A DNA stretch of 62,483 nucleotides from an uncultured Bacteroidota bacterium (GTDB lineage: Bacteria > Bacteroidota > Bacteroidia > Chitinophagales > Chitinophagaceae). The position numbers and the translations under genes are program-made. This document shows positions 1 through 9,183 of the stretch, piece by piece; position 1 is the first letter of the stretch; each line of letters starts with the position of its first letter. The notes beneath the pieces are model-generated. The model did no database searches. It was not told where the DNA came from and worked only from the letters and a program-made list of their open reading frames with translations. The DNA lies in assembly GCA_903839875.1 (NCBI GenBank), contig CAIMDZ010000149.1, positions 1 to 62,483 on the forward strand, read 5' to 3'.

Positions 1-58
1 AACGACTTTCGACTGAAATACTTCGACTAACGACTTTCGACTGAAATACTTTCGACTA
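1..58. repeat. Two tandem copies of a ~29-bp repeat
   Basis: The unit AACGACTTTCGACTGAAATA followed by CTTCGACTA occurs twice back to back, the second copy with one extra T. The repeat runs off the window edge, so the true copy number is unknown. It is too short and spacer-free to be a CRISPR array. Confidence 0.8.
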
Positions 59-61
59 AAA

Positions 62-98
62 TTTGGTTATTTCAAAAAACATTTAGACATTTGTCTAA
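62..98 (+). promoter_or_regulatory. Probable promoter and operator of the sdpR-sdpI operon
   Basis: A perfect 7-bp inverted repeat, TTAGACA-TT-TGTCTAA, lies at 83-98, 20 nt before the ATG of the ArsR-type gene. A TTTG at 62-65 followed after 20 nt by GACATTTG (86-93) resembles the Bacteroidota -33/-7 promoter. The palindrome covers the -7 box, which suits autorepression by the downstream repressor. The promoter and repressor assignments are inferred. Confidence 0.5.
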
Positions 99-118
99 TT
101 ATCTAACAATCGCAATTA

Positions 119-373
119 ATGGATAACCTTTTTAAAGCGCTCAACGACCCCACCCGCCGCGAGATCCTTACCCTCCTCAAAAAGAAGGACCTCACCGCCG
201 GCGAGATCGCCGATGCCTTCAACATTACCAAACCCAGCATCTCGCACCACCTCGATATCCTCCGTCAGGCCGACCTGGTAAGCAGCGAAAAAAAAGGACA
301 ATTCGTACTCTACTCCATCAACACCACCATGCTCGATGACCTTATCACCTTCATTTTAAAACTTAAAAAGTAG
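119..373 (+). CDS. ArsR-family autorepressor (SdpR-like)
   Basis: 84 residues, the size of a minimal ArsR/SmtB winged-helix protein. The start MDNLFKALNDPTRREIL and the recognition-helix segment NITKPSISHHLDIL are typical of the SdpR branch, which lacks the metal-binding cysteines. No Cys-Val-Cys metal motif is present. It lies 36 nt upstream of an SdpI-like gene, the classic pairing in which the repressor is thought to be relieved when SdpI sequesters it at the membrane. A palindrome over the putative promoter fits autoregulation. Family assignment is confident; the physiological signal is unknown. Confidence 0.85.
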   Translation: MDNLFKALNDPTRREILTLLKKKDLTAGEIADAFNITKPSISHHLDILRQADLVSSEKKGQFVLYSINTTMLDDLITFILKLKK

Positions 374-409
374 AAAGTCTAAAGTAGTAAAAAGTAAAAA
401 ATAGAAAGT

Positions 410-1069
410 ATGAAAAACTTTGAACTCAAAAAAGAGATCTGGCTCTGGTTAATAATGTTGTTGCCCATCGCCTACCTGTTTTATGTATACAACTCCCTGC
501 CCGAAACAGTACCCACACACTTCGGCATGGATGGTAAGCCCAACGGATGGAGCTCCAAAGCCTCATTCATCTGCATTATACCCGGAATGCTGATAGGCAT
601 CTATACCCTGTTCACCGTCATACCCTTCATAGACCCCAAGGGCAGGATAACCGCCATGGGCAAAAAGTATTTTATGTTCAAGCTGTTCCTGATGCTCTTT
701 ATGGTTGCACTGTCATTCTTCATGATACAGTCGGCCATCAGCAAAGACGGCGGCAATGCCAATATGATGTTCGTAATGGTAGGCGCCCTCTTTGCCTTCC
801 TCGGCAACTACATGCAGGCCGTAAAACCCAACTACTTCATCGGCATCCGCACCCCATGGACACTCGAAAACGAAGTAGTCTGGCGCAAAACCCACGCCCT
901 CGGCGGCAAGCTCTACTTCATCGCCGGCCTGCTCATCATGATACTGCCATTCATCCTGACAAATACCATCTTTTTCCCGGTATTTATAGGCTTAGCCGTA
1001 ACCGCATCCGTCATCCCCATCATCTATTCCTACATCGCCTTCAGGCAGGAGAAAAAGAAAGTGTTGTAA
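410..1069 (+). CDS. SdpI-family membrane protein (DUF1648)
   Basis: 219 residues with about six hydrophobic segments. The N-terminal region carries the DUF1648 signature (LPETVPTHFGMDGKPNGW, about residues 29-46). The C-terminal half has the SdpI motif region NYFIGIRTPWTLENEVVW (about residues 142-159). In Bacillus, SdpI gives immunity to the SdpC toxin and anchors SdpR; here the partner repressor lies directly upstream, but no SdpC-like toxin gene is visible nearby. The product is probably an inner-membrane protein. The role in toxin immunity is inferred only from the family. Confidence 0.85.
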   Translation: MKNFELKKEIWLWLIMLLPIAYLFYVYNSLPETVPTHFGMDGKPNGWSSKASFICIIPGMLIGIYTLFTVIPFIDPKGRITAMGKKYFMFKLFLMLFMVALSFFMIQSAISKDGGNANMMFVMVGALFAFLGNYMQAVKPNYFIGIRTPWTLENEVVWRKTHALGGKLYFIAGLLIMILPFILTNTIFFPVFIGLAVTASVIPIIYSYIAFRQEKKKVL

Positions 1070-1858
1070 AGAAGGAATTTTAGGTACTTTGCTTCAGTAC
1101 TGGCTCCGGCGTCTGTTGCCACGCTCGCTTGTACTTTCGGGGCTATTGTCATAGTGAGTGACCTTTTGTTGCACACAATCTCTTTGAAAATGACATGTTT
1201 TAACCAATATGTTCTATTAAAAATGAGGTCATTGCGACCGCGTGCCGCCATAGCTTTAGCGGTGGCGCAGGAACGAAGCAACCTCACATAATAAGGGAGT
1301 AACAAAACGTGTAAATTGTAAAATGCTGATTTTCATTAATTTACTATTCATGTCATTGTAAGCTTATCGAACTACCCATCAAAGCCGCATATCCCGATTT
1401 TTTTCGGGGTCATTTCGAACGAAGCCCCTTTTCAGTACGCAGAGAGAACAATATAACTGAGACCATTGAAAAGACATTAATCTGTAACTCGGAAAATTAC
1501 GGAATATGAATTTTCCAAAACCCTTTCCTGATATGGAAACTATATTTTTACATATTCTGTAATACGGAATAACATAAAAACTATCAAAACCTACGCTCAT
1601 TATGAGTATAAGTGAAAATGTATTCCGTAGTTATTTTAAGTTACAGTGCATAATCCTTACAATGACGTTTTTGTAGCGAATTGATTACCAGGCTGGGTGG
1701 CGTATGTGAAGGACCTACCTTCATCTTTTATACAACATTGAAAAGAACTATCCTGCTCCTTTCATTCGTGACACACCCAACAGCGGCGGAAATTTGATTT
1801 ATAGCCTATTCAGGAACATTTTATTTGTCCTGTCTAGATTTATTCTTAATTTTAAGGT
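1070..1858. other. Gene-free stretch with degenerate intergenic repeats
   Basis: No convincing coding region is seen here. The stretch holds imperfect hairpins, for example CCCGA-TTTTTT-TCGGG near 1393-1408, and a sequence around 1227-1290 with GCGACCGCG, GGTGGCGCAGG and ACGAAGCAACCTCA. The latter resembles the dispersed repeats common between genes of this phylum. The open frames that cross it have no recognisable protein character. Confidence 0.5.
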
Positions 1859-2023
1859 ATGGAAAAACAGAAAACTCAACAGCTTAGTTCAGTGCCACCG
1901 TTTGCACGTCCGTTGACTGATGACGAACTTAGAAAAAGGGTTAAGGAAGCCGAAAAGGGGCCATTCTATACGTCTGATGAGGTTAAAGAAATGCTTAAAA
2001 AATGGAAGAGAAAACGCGCGTAG
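1859..2023 (+). CDS. Small antitoxin-like protein upstream of ParE-like toxin
   Basis: 54 residues, highly charged and helical (MEKQKTQQLS... ending KKWKRKRA). The gene overlaps the start of the next gene by 22 nt, the usual arrangement for type II antitoxin-toxin pairs with translational coupling. No named antitoxin fold can be assigned from the sequence. The call rests on size, charge, overlap and the identity of the neighbour. Confidence 0.6.
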   Translation: MEKQKTQQLSSVPPFARPLTDDELRKRVKEAEKGPFYTSDEVKEMLKKWKRKRA

Positions 2024-2337
2024 TTGTCTATTCCCAGGAAGCGACTAAAGACCTGAACAATATTTTTGTCTATGGAACAGATGCATTTTCTCCTTTTTCA
2101 GCAGAGACTTTTATCCTTGAATTAGTAACTAAAATTGATGAACTTGCAACTAAGTATCTTTACCATACTGAATGTCGTTTCCTGCCCACCAAGTCACGGA
2201 AATACAGAATGATGCGTTTCTTTTCGTACCAGGTTGTCTATCGAATAGCTAAAAATAGAATTGAGGTGTTAATAATTATCCACAGTAGTCAAAGCAAAAA
2301 TACGATCAGAAAAGCCCGAAGTATAAAAATTCAATAA
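2002..2337 (+). CDS. ParE/RelE-superfamily toxin
   Basis: 111 residues. The pattern VVVYSQEATKDLNNIFVYG at the N-terminus and the C-terminal basic strand region (YRMMRFFSYQVVYRIAKNRIEVLIIIHSS) match the ParE/RelE toxin fold. ParE members poison DNA gyrase and RelE members cut mRNA on the ribosome; which applies cannot be decided here. The gene overlaps its putative antitoxin gene by 22 nt. It is full length for the family. Confidence 0.8.
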   Translation: MEEKTRVVVYSQEATKDLNNIFVYGTDAFSPFSAETFILELVTKIDELATKYLYHTECRFLPTKSRKYRMMRFFSYQVVYRIAKNRIEVLIIIHSSQSKNTIRKARSIKIQ

Positions 2338-2378
2338 CCTGTTATGCTGCCTGAATTTGAAAAACGAAGCCAACAGCG

Positions 2379-3119
2379 ATGAAAGCCATTCTAACAATAT
2401 TCCTGACCGTGTGCGCTGTATATAGTCATGGCCAGGAGCTAACAGGAGCTCATGGGCCTGCGAATACCTGGGAACCGCACTGGGTAAAAATAGAGAGCAC
2501 GAATATTATTTATTACTTTCAGGACACAGCCCGGATTCAGAAAAAAGTAGAGCGCTATATCAGCGATCATGAGGCGGCCTACGTGAAAATAAATGAAGTG
2601 TTCCAGGCAGTATTGCCAAGCAAAATAGTATTCTACGTATGGATAGACCGGGAACTTGCAAAGCAAATCCTTCACCGCGAACTTGGATTTACCCTTCCAA
2701 AAACCTGTATCACTCATGCCGCAATTGATCAGACAGTGGGCCATGAAATGACACACACGCTTGCCTAATGGGCATGGGGAACCGAGCCTACCGATAATAC
2801 AAGATTAATCAACGAGGGCGTTGCAGTGGCGTTTGACCAGTCGGGTTATAACCGGATTGGGTTTGCAAGAAAAAAACTTGCGCTGTCGAGCAAAGAATTT
2901 CGCAGCGTGCTTGATTTCTGGAAGTCAGACCACATTGAAGAAGGCATAACGTACCCTGTAGCCGGCGCATTTGTTGAATTCCTTTTCCAGAAAAGTACGA
3001 TTGATCAGTTCAAAAGCATTATTAAGGGCCAGACTATACGTAATGCTAAAAAAACATATGGCAAGGATAAGTTTGAGGAATTAATAGACGAATTTGATAA
3101 GCTGGTGGGCTTGAAATGA
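2379..3119 (+). pseudogene. Secreted zinc metallopeptidase-like gene broken by an in-frame TAA
   Basis: Both halves share one reading frame. The first 129 codons give a signal peptide (MKAILTIFLTVCAVYSHGQ) and end in GHEMTHTLA, containing an HExxH zinc motif (H122, E123, H126). A TAA at 2766-2768 follows directly. The frame then continues WAWGTEPTD...LINEGVAVAFDQ; the Glu in NEG, 20 residues after the second His, is where gluzincins place the third zinc ligand. Without the stop the protein would have 246 residues. It may be a fresh nonsense mutation, a sequencing error or rare readthrough. A re-start at about 2826 would lack the catalytic site. Confidence 0.75.
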
Positions 3120-3263
3120 CACCCGCATTTTGATCAAAGCATTTTATAGAAAGTTCAATTTCATATTTAATAATTTTTATTTTTTCAATCTATGTGAAAT
3201 TGTAACTGCAATCCAAATTCCCAATCCCCTCCAACTAATTCCTTTTAATTCACATTATTTCCC

Positions 3264-3271
3264 TATCTTTG
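3264..3271 (+). promoter_or_regulatory. -7 box of the rpsO promoter
   Basis: TATCTTTG fits the Bacteroidota TAnnTTTG consensus and is followed by CCGCTC, the same run seen after the tRNA -7 box at 12717. It lies 42 nt upstream of the chosen rpsO start. No clear -33 element was identified. Confidence 0.55.
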
Positions 3272-3312
3272 CCGCTCGAAAAAAACATAACCATTTTAAA
3301 ATTTTGATGCAA

Positions 3313-3585
3313 ATGGCTCAAATTACAGCTGAAAAGAAAGCAAACATTTTTAAAACTTACGGTAGAACTGAAACCAATACAGGCTCTATCGAAGCACAGA
3401 TCGCTATGCTCACAGAGCGTATCAATCATATCTCAGGACACCTGAAGGACAATAAGAAAGACTTCTCGAGCAACCGCGGACTGATGCAGATGGTAGGACG
3501 CCGCAAACGCCTGCTCATATATCTGAGCCACAACAACCTCGAATCATATCGCGGTCTGATAGAAAAACTTGGGTTACGTAAATAA
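3313..3585 (+). CDS. rpsO: 30S ribosomal protein S15
   Basis: 90 residues from [17 protein letters not shown] to the C-terminal LIEKLGLRK. The conserved S15 core [22 protein letters not shown], split around residues 18-39, and the [19 protein letters not shown] stretch are intact. The frame is open far upstream, but that extension is AT-rich and precedes the promoter, so it was not used. ATG 3307 (Met-Gln-Met) is an alternative start. A terminator follows, so it is probably transcribed alone or with partial readthrough to pnp, the classical neighbour. Confidence 0.95.
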   Translation: MAQITAEKKANIFKTYGRTETNTGSIEAQIAMLTERINHISGHLKDNKKDFSSNRGLMQMVGRRKRLLIYLSHNNLESYRGLIEKLGLRK

Positions 3586-3602
3586 GCGGTAATAATAGAG
3601 CT

Positions 3603-3632
3603 ATTCCCAACTTTGGTTGGGAATTGTTTTTT
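3603..3632 (+). terminator. Rho-independent terminator after rpsO
   Basis: A perfect 9-bp stem, ATTCCCAAC-TTTG-GTTGGGAAT, is followed by TGTTTTTT. It begins 18 nt after the rpsO stop codon. Confidence 0.85.
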
Positions 3633-3962
3633 AAAACCGATCCCAGGTAGAATACTTCACACAGGATGGATCAGTGCACAAAAATGTTTCACGCAAAGGC
3701 GCAAAGGCGCATAGACACGAGTAATATTTATCAGGAAAATAAACGCATTATGCAGTTATCAAGTTCGCAAAGCCCGCATTTCGTTTATGCACTAACCTGC
3801 CTGCCGGCAGGCAGGTTTATCCGGTTTCAAGTATAGTTGAGTTGCACAAACAGCGTTGCTATATGGCTGTGTTTCAATAAGTTTCCATTTTATCGTGTAG
3901 CAAAGGTCACATTTAATAACGTCTGCTACCTATTTTTTTACCGAGGACTAAATCATTGATGT
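3633..3962. other. Intergenic rpsO-pnp stretch with a 24-bp perfect palindrome
   Basis: There is no gene here. The notable item is the perfect palindrome centred on CTGCCGGCAG, at 3794-3817 (arms AACCTGCCTGCC). Related CCTGCCTGCCGG pieces recur at 45098-45125 and 45240-45260, so it belongs to a dispersed palindromic repeat family. Confidence 0.7.
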
Positions 3963-6407
3963 ATGATTCCAAAACCAATTTCCGTGTCGCTGAAATCAGC
4001 CGACGGACGCGAAATATCCATTGAGACGGGCAAGATGGCCCGCCAGGCCGATGGCGCAGTAGTAGTGCGCTCGGGCAATTGTATGATACTGGCTACTGTT
4101 GTAGCCTCAAATGACCCTAAGCCGGGGCAGTCGTTCTTCCCGCTTAGCGTTGACTACCAGGAAAAGTTTGCATCAGCAGGCCGCATCCCGGGTTCTTTCT
4201 TCAAGCGTGAAGCACGCCTGAACGATTATGAGATACTGACTTCACGCCTCATTGACCGCGCACTGCGCCCATTGTTCCCCGATGATTACCTGTGCGAAGT
4301 GCAGGTGCTCGTAACGCTTATTTCTTCGGATGCCGAGATCATGCCCGATTCAATGGCTTGCCTGGCTGCATCTGCTGCCCTTGCGGTTTCTGATATTCCA
4401 ATCCAGGAAGTTATCTCAGAAGTGCGCGTAGCGCGTATCAATGGCGTATTTGTAGTTAACCCTACACGCACCCAACTGAAAGACGCAGACATAAACATAA
4501 TAGTAGCCTCTACCGATAAGAACATTATGATGGTGGAAGGCGAAGGAAAGGAATGTGATGAAGCCGGCCTTGTGAAGGCTATTGAAGTGGGCCACGAAGC
4601 TATCCGTGAGCAGATAAAACTGCAGCATGAACTGCGTGAAAAAGCAGGCATCAGCGGCAAGCGTGAATATACAAAGCCATATACCAACCCTGAACTGGAA
4701 GCTAAGATTGAAACTTTTGGCAAGGAGCGCATCTATGCAATAGCAAAGGGCGCATTGGGCAAGCACGAGCGCGGTGATGCGTTCAAGCAGGTGAAGGAAG
4801 ATTTCAAAGCCCTGTTTAGCGACGATGTGCTGTCCGAAAATTATATGAAGTCTGAAGATGCAGCATTGCTGGGCACTTACTTCCACGACCTGGAAAAGAA
4901 AGTGATACGTGATATGATGATCAACGAGAAGGTGCGCCTGGATGGCCGTACCCTTGAAGTGGTTCGTCCGCTGACGATGGAAACAGACCTGCTGCCTTCA
5001 CCGCACGGATGTGCTTTGTTCACACGTGGTGAAACACAATCTCTTACTACCATTACTCTTGGTACTGTGGATGATGAACTGCTGCTGGAGACCGCACAGA
5101 CCTCTGACTACCTGAAATTTATACTGCATTATAACTTCCCGCCATTCTCTACCGGCGAGATCAAGATGATGCGCGGACAAAGCCGCCGCGAAGTAGGTCA
5201 TGGCAATCTGGCTATGCGCTCACTGAAGCAAATGCTTCCGGCTGAATATCCTTATACCGTTCGTGTAGTTTCTGATATTCTGGAAAGCAATGGCTCTTCA
5301 TCCATGGCTACTGTCTGCGCGGGTTCACTGGCGCTGATGGATGCAGGTGTGCCGATACCAAAACACGTAAGTGGTGTGGCTATGGGCCTGATAGCAGAAT
5401 CCGGCAAGTTTGCCGTACTTACAGATATACTTGGTGATGAAGATCACCTGGGTGATATGGACTTTAAAGTTACCGGTACACGCGATGGCATCTGTGGCAT
5501 ACAGATGGACATCAAGTGCGACGGGCTGAGTATGGAGATCATGATGAGTGCGCTGGAGCAGGCTAAACGCGGCCGTTTACACATACTCGACGCGATGTAT
5601 GCCTGTATCCCTAACTCACGTGAAGACCTGAAGCCACATGCACCACGCATAGAACAACTGAACATTGACCGTGAATTCATTGGTGCGGTAATCGGACCGG
5701 GCGGTAAGATCATACAGGAAATACAGCGCGAAACCGGAGCCAAGATCAACATAGAAGAAGTTGGCGAACAGGGTATCATCAAGATATTCTCGAACAATAA
5801 AGAAAGTATTGATAAGGCGCTCGGATGGATTCGTGGTATAGTAGCCATACCAGAAATAGGCGCAACTTATGAAGGTACTGTGAAGAGCATTATGCCCTTC
5901 GGTGCATTCGTAGAGTTCATGCCGGGCAAGCAGGGTTTGCTGCACATATCGGAAGTTAGCTGGAAACGCCTCGACACTCTTGACGGTGTGCTGAAAGAAG
6001 GCGACAAGGTGAAGATACAACTGGTAGGTACAGACCCTAAGACCGGTAAACTGCGCCTGAGCCGTAAGGTGCTGATGCCAAAACCAGACGGTTATGTAGA
6101 ACCAGCTCCGCGTGAGCGTCGCGAAGGTGGCGATGACCGCCCACGTGGTGGTGGCGACAGGCATGGTGGCGGCGACCGCAACCGTGGTGGCGACAGGCAT
6201 GGTGGTGGCAACAAGGGCGGCGGTGACCGTGGACCGCGTGATGGCGGCAACCGCGACCGCAGTGATCGCGGACCACGCGAAGACCGTGGACCACGCGAAG
6301 GTAGTGACCGTCCGCAACATCAGCATAACGAACCAAGAATAGACGTAACAGAAATACAGCAGGCTCCGCAGATTTCATCGAGCGATGAAGCAGATCTGGC
6401 GCTCTGA
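3963..6407 (+). CDS. pnp: Polynucleotide phosphorylase with long RG-rich tail
   Basis: 814 residues. PNPase performs phosphorolytic 3'-5' RNA decay as a trimer. Two RNase PH domains (about residues 10-150 and 320-550) are separated by the helical domain. A KH domain (VIGPGGKIIQEIQRETGAKI, from about residue 574) and an S1 domain (ATYEGTVKSIMPFGAFVEF, from about 633) follow. After about residue 712 comes a roughly 100-residue low-complexity tail dominated by Arg, Gly and Asp (RGGGDRHGGGDRNRGG and similar), ending in an acidic DEADLAL. Typical PNPases end soon after S1, at about 700-720 residues. The tail is probably disordered and RNA-binding, which is an inference. The gene follows rpsO, the conserved order. 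Confidence 0.95.
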   Translation: MIPKPISVSLKSADGREISIETGKMARQADGAVVVRSGNCMILATVVASNDPKPGQSFFPLSVDYQEKFASAGRIPGSFFKREARLNDYEILTSRLIDRALRPLFPDDYLCEVQVLVTLISSDAEIMPDSMACLAASAALAVSDIPIQEVISEVRVARINGVFVVNPTRTQLKDADINIIVASTDKNIMMVEGEGKECDEAGLVKAIEVGHEAIREQIKLQHELREKAGISGKREYTKPYTNPELEAKIETFGKERIYAIAKGALGKHERGDAFKQVKEDFKALFSDDVLSENYMKSEDAALLGTYFHDLEKKVIRDMMINEKVRLDGRTLEVVRPLTMETDLLPSPHGCALFTRGETQSLTTITLGTVDDELLLETAQTSDYLKFILHYNFPPFSTGEIKMMRGQSRREVGHGNLAMRSLKQMLPAEYPYTVRVVSDILESNGSSSMATVCAGSLALMDAGVPIPKHVSGVAMGLIAESGKFAVLTDILGDEDHLGDMDFKVTGTRDGICGIQMDIKCDGLSMEIMMSALEQAKRGRLHILDAMYACIPNSREDLKPHAPRIEQLNIDREFIGAVIGPGGKIIQEIQRETGAKINIEEVGEQGIIKIFSNNKESIDKALGWIRGIVAIPEIGATYEGTVKSIMPFGAFVEFMPGKQGLLHISEVSWKRLDTLDGVLKEGDKVKIQLVGTDPKTGKLRLSRKVLMPKPDGYVEPAPRERREGGDDRPRGGGDRHGGGDRNRGGDRHGGGNKGGGDRGPRDGGNRDRSDRGPREDRGPREGSDRPQHQHNEPRIDVTEIQQAPQISSSDEADLAL

Positions 6408-6488
6408 GGAGACCTCTCCCCGGTCCTCTCCCCTTCGGCAAATGCTCAGGGTAAACTTGGAAAGGGAGGTGTGACGTAAATATTGAAG

Positions 6489-6518
6489 CAGCCCCGGTTT
6501 CCGGGGCTGTTTTGTTTG
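6489..6518 (+). terminator. Terminator after pnp
   Basis: A perfect 9-bp stem, CAGCCCCGG-TTT-CCGGGGCTG, is followed by TTTTGTTT. It lies about 80 nt after the pnp stop. Confidence 0.85.
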
Positions 6519-6547
6519 AGTAAAATAAGTTTCTTAAATTTGTTATT

Positions 6548-6721
6548 ATGGTTTTAGTCCTAAAAAAAGGCGCAAGCGAAAAAGATGTGCAATTAATTAA
6601 GAAAAAATTGCAGAAAAAATCACACAAAGCAGGTGTGAATGTCAAGAAGTATTCAGGCAAAATAAAACTGAAGGAAGACCCCATGGCGATACAAAAAAAG
6701 CTGCGTGATGAATGGGGATAG
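6548..6721 (+). CDS. Putative antitoxin of PIN-domain toxin pair
   Basis: 57 residues (MVLVLKKGASEKDVQLI...), very Lys-rich. The stop codon overlaps the start of the PIN-domain gene by 14 nt. The central segment KYSGKIKLKEDPMAIQKKLRDEWG is the kind of C-terminal tail that wraps a toxin. No known DNA-binding fold was recognised. The role is inferred from size, charge and overlap with the toxin gene. Confidence 0.65.
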   Translation: MVLVLKKGASEKDVQLIKKKLQKKSHKAGVNVKKYSGKIKLKEDPMAIQKKLRDEWG

Positions 6722-7085
6722 ATATCTATTGGACACAAACATTGTTCTTTATATTTTGAATGGCGACAAAGACCTTTCCTCTTTTTTAAACAATCAATAC
6801 ATCTTTATTTCAATAATTACCGAAATGAAATTGCTGAGCTATCATTCTATTTCAAAAAATGAGATACACTTTCTCAAGAATTTCATCGACGAAACGGAGG
6901 TAACACCTTTGGATGATAAGGTCAAAGACGTTGCCATTTCAGTCAGGAAAAAATACAAACTAAAATTACCGGACAGTATAGTGGCGGCAACTGCAATCGC
7001 CTACGACATTCCACTTATTACCGCCGATAAACAATTTAAGTCAATTACAGAACTGCAACTTTTGTATTTTGATCCCAACGTGTGA
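6708..7085 (+). CDS. PIN-domain toxin (VapC-like ribonuclease)
   Basis: 125 residues from the ATG at 6708; a GTG three bases upstream is also possible. The PIN acidic residues are present: D9 in LLDTN, E39 in TEMKLL, D89 in LPDSIVAATA and D107 in ITADKQF. VapC-type enzymes cut RNA, often tRNA or the sarcin-ricin loop, and are held inactive by the antitoxin encoded immediately upstream. The overlap suggests translational coupling. Confidence 0.85.
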   Translation: MNGDRYLLDTNIVLYILNGDKDLSSFLNNQYIFISIITEMKLLSYHSISKNEIHFLKNFIDETEVTPLDDKVKDVAISVRKKYKLKLPDSIVAATAIAYDIPLITADKQFKSITELQLLYFDPNV

Positions 7086-7112
7086 CAATAATTTTTTGAT
7101 CTAACATCCCCA

Positions 7113-7556
7113 ATGAAAAAACTCCTCTATATACTGCTACTGCTACCTGCGCTGACAAACGCCCAGCGCTACACCCGTGCAGAGATAAAACATGCTGCAG
7201 ATAGTTTGCTGCGCACTTTTGTGCGGGAAGATATGTTTGTGCGGTGCCAGAGCGACCTGGACAATGAATCGAGGATTGCGTATAGTTATACAAATAAGAA
7301 GAGAAAAATATGCTATGGTGATATACCGGAGCAGGCAAATAACCGGACTAAGGGGAGATTCAATGGTACCACTATCCGCTACTCAATGATCTACCCCTGC
7401 CCAAAGTGCGCTATATGCGATGTGGTAAAGGGACGGATATATATATCACTCACCCGATGGCTGGATATGGGAAAGGCTCCGGACATCTCATTCATTCCTG
7501 ATTATGTATGGGAGAACGATACTTGCAGGCCAGTGACACCATTATCGCTCAAATAG
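7113..7556 (+). CDS. Unrecognised small secreted protein
   Basis: 147 residues beginning with a clear signal peptide (MKKLLYILLLLPALTNAQ). The mature part contains a Cys-rich segment, MIYPCPKCAICDV, around residues 93-105. It could bind metal or form disulfides in the periplasm. I do not recognise the family. The gene lies alone between the PIN toxin and pccB on the same strand, with about 50 nt to pccB. Confidence 0.6.
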   Translation: MKKLLYILLLLPALTNAQRYTRAEIKHAADSLLRTFVREDMFVRCQSDLDNESRIAYSYTNKKRKICYGDIPEQANNRTKGRFNGTTIRYSMIYPCPKCAICDVVKGRIYISLTRWLDMGKAPDISFIPDYVWENDTCRPVTPLSLK

Positions 7557-7605
7557 CATATCCGTATAAAGGTTTTGAGGTTTTATTATTAAGTTTGTTG
7601 CCGTT

Positions 7606-9144
7606 ATGGAAAAGAAAGCTTTATTAAAACGCAGGAATGAGGAAGCATTATTGGGTGGTGGTAAAAAGCGTATAGAAGCACAGCATAAAAAAGGAAAACT
7701 TACCGCCCGCGAGCGGCTTCAGTTATTACTGGATGAAGGATCATTTGAAGAGATCGGCAAGCTGGTCACACACCGCAGCCGCGATTTCGGGATGGAGAAG
7801 GAGATATATCCTGGTGATGGCGTTGTGACAGGCTATGGCACCATACATGGCCGGCTGGTTTATGTGTTCTCACAGGATTTTACCGTATTCGGCGGCAGCC
7901 TTTCTGAAACCCATGCCGAGAAAATAGTAAAGGTAATGGACCTGGCCATGCAAAACGGCGCACCGGTTGTTGGCCTGAACGACAGCGGCGGCGCAAGGAT
8001 ACAGGAAGGTGTGGTTTCCCTTGGTGGCTATGCTGATATTTTTTACAGGAATGTAAAAGCATCCGGCGTGGTGCCACAGATTTCGGCTGTAATGGGACCT
8101 TGTGCAGGTGGCGCGGTTTATTCACCTGCCATTACCGATTTTATTTTGATGGTAGAGCATACATCATACATGTTTGTTACCGGACCTAATGTGGTGAAAA
8201 CAGTGACTCATGAAAATGTAACGAGTGAGGAACTGGGCGGCGCGCATGCACATGCCTCAAAATCGGGTGTTACACATTTTGCAATGGCCAATGAAGTGGA
8301 ATGCATAGAGCATATTAAGAAACTGCTCAGTTACATGCCGCAGAATTGTGAAGAAGATGCACCTGTCTATCCATACGAGCCCGCGGACGAGGCAAGGGCA
8401 AAGCTAAATAGCATCATACCTGATAATCCTAATCAGCCTTATGATATTAAGGAAGTAATTGAAGAGGTTGCCGATGAGGGTTCTTTCCTCGAAGTGCATA
8501 AAGAATATGCCGAGAATATAGTGGTAGGCTTTGCGCGCATCGGTGGCAGAAGCATTGGTGTGGTAGCCAATCAACCTGCTTACCTGGCTGGTGTGCTGGA
8601 TATAAACTCAAGCAAGAAGGGCGCGCGCTTTGTGCGTTTCTGCGATGCATTCAATATACCACTTCTGGTGATAGTAGATGTGCCAGGCTTCCTGCCCGGC
8701 ACCGACCAGGAGTGGAACGGCATCATCATAAACGGAGCCAAACTGCTCTATGCATTGAGCGAAGCGACCGTACCCAAAATAACCGTAATAACCCGCAAGG
8801 CGTATGGCGGCGCATATGATGTGATGAACTCAAAACACATAGGCGCCGATCTTAACTATGCATGGCCCACAGCCGAGATAGCTGTGATGGGTGCAAAAGG
8901 CGCGGCAGAGATCATCTTTAAGAAAGAGATTTCGGACGCAGCTGACCATGAGGCTATACTTAAAGAAAAAGAAGCAGAGTATATCGAGAAGTTCGCTAAC
9001 CCATACGGAGCTGCCGCCAGGGGCTTTATTGATGAAGTGATCATGCCAGACGAGACCCGCACGAAGCTAATAAAGGGCTTTAAGATGCTGGAGAATAAGG
9101 TTGCTAAGATGCCTAAACGGAAGCATGGGAATATACCGTTGTAG
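7606..9144 (+). CDS. pccB: Acyl-CoA carboxylase carboxyltransferase subunit (propionyl-CoA carboxylase beta type)
   Basis: 512 residues, the normal size for this family. It transfers the carboxyl group from biotin to an acyl-CoA, probably propionyl-CoA, giving methylmalonyl-CoA. The two crotonase-like halves are visible: the N-terminal [17 protein letters not shown] and [20 protein letters not shown], and the C-terminal [20 protein letters not shown] with [19 protein letters not shown]. No biotin-carboxylase or biotin-carrier gene lies next to it here. Methylmalonyl-CoA decarboxylase alpha subunits share the fold, so the exact acyl-CoA is inferred. Confidence 0.92.
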   Translation: MEKKALLKRRNEEALLGGGKKRIEAQHKKGKLTARERLQLLLDEGSFEEIGKLVTHRSRDFGMEKEIYPGDGVVTGYGTIHGRLVYVFSQDFTVFGGSLSETHAEKIVKVMDLAMQNGAPVVGLNDSGGARIQEGVVSLGGYADIFYRNVKASGVVPQISAVMGPCAGGAVYSPAITDFILMVEHTSYMFVTGPNVVKTVTHENVTSEELGGAHAHASKSGVTHFAMANEVECIEHIKKLLSYMPQNCEEDAPVYPYEPADEARAKLNSIIPDNPNQPYDIKEVIEEVADEGSFLEVHKEYAENIVVGFARIGGRSIGVVANQPAYLAGVLDINSSKKGARFVRFCDAFNIPLLVIVDVPGFLPGTDQEWNGIIINGAKLLYALSEATVPKITVITRKAYGGAYDVMNSKHIGADLNYAWPTAEIAVMGAKGAAEIIFKKEISDAADHEAILKEKEAEYIEKFANPYGAAARGFIDEVIMPDETRTKLIKGFKMLENKVAKMPKRKHGNIPL

Positions 9145-9183
9145 CAGCCATCTTTGCTTTTCCCTGTAATTCAAAACACTGAA

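Noticed and set aside
547-1083. 178-aa open frame in SdpI region
   Set aside because: It is a shifted-frame shadow of the SdpI gene, rich in His/Arg/Gln with no protein-like pattern.
3130-3312. N-terminal extension of rpsO
   Set aside because: The extension is upstream of the likely promoter and is AT-rich; S15 proteins start near the ATG at 3313.
5616-6738. Long minus-strand frames opposite the pnp tail
   Set aside because: They arise from the low-complexity RG-coding repeat and read as His/Ala/Val-rich shadows.
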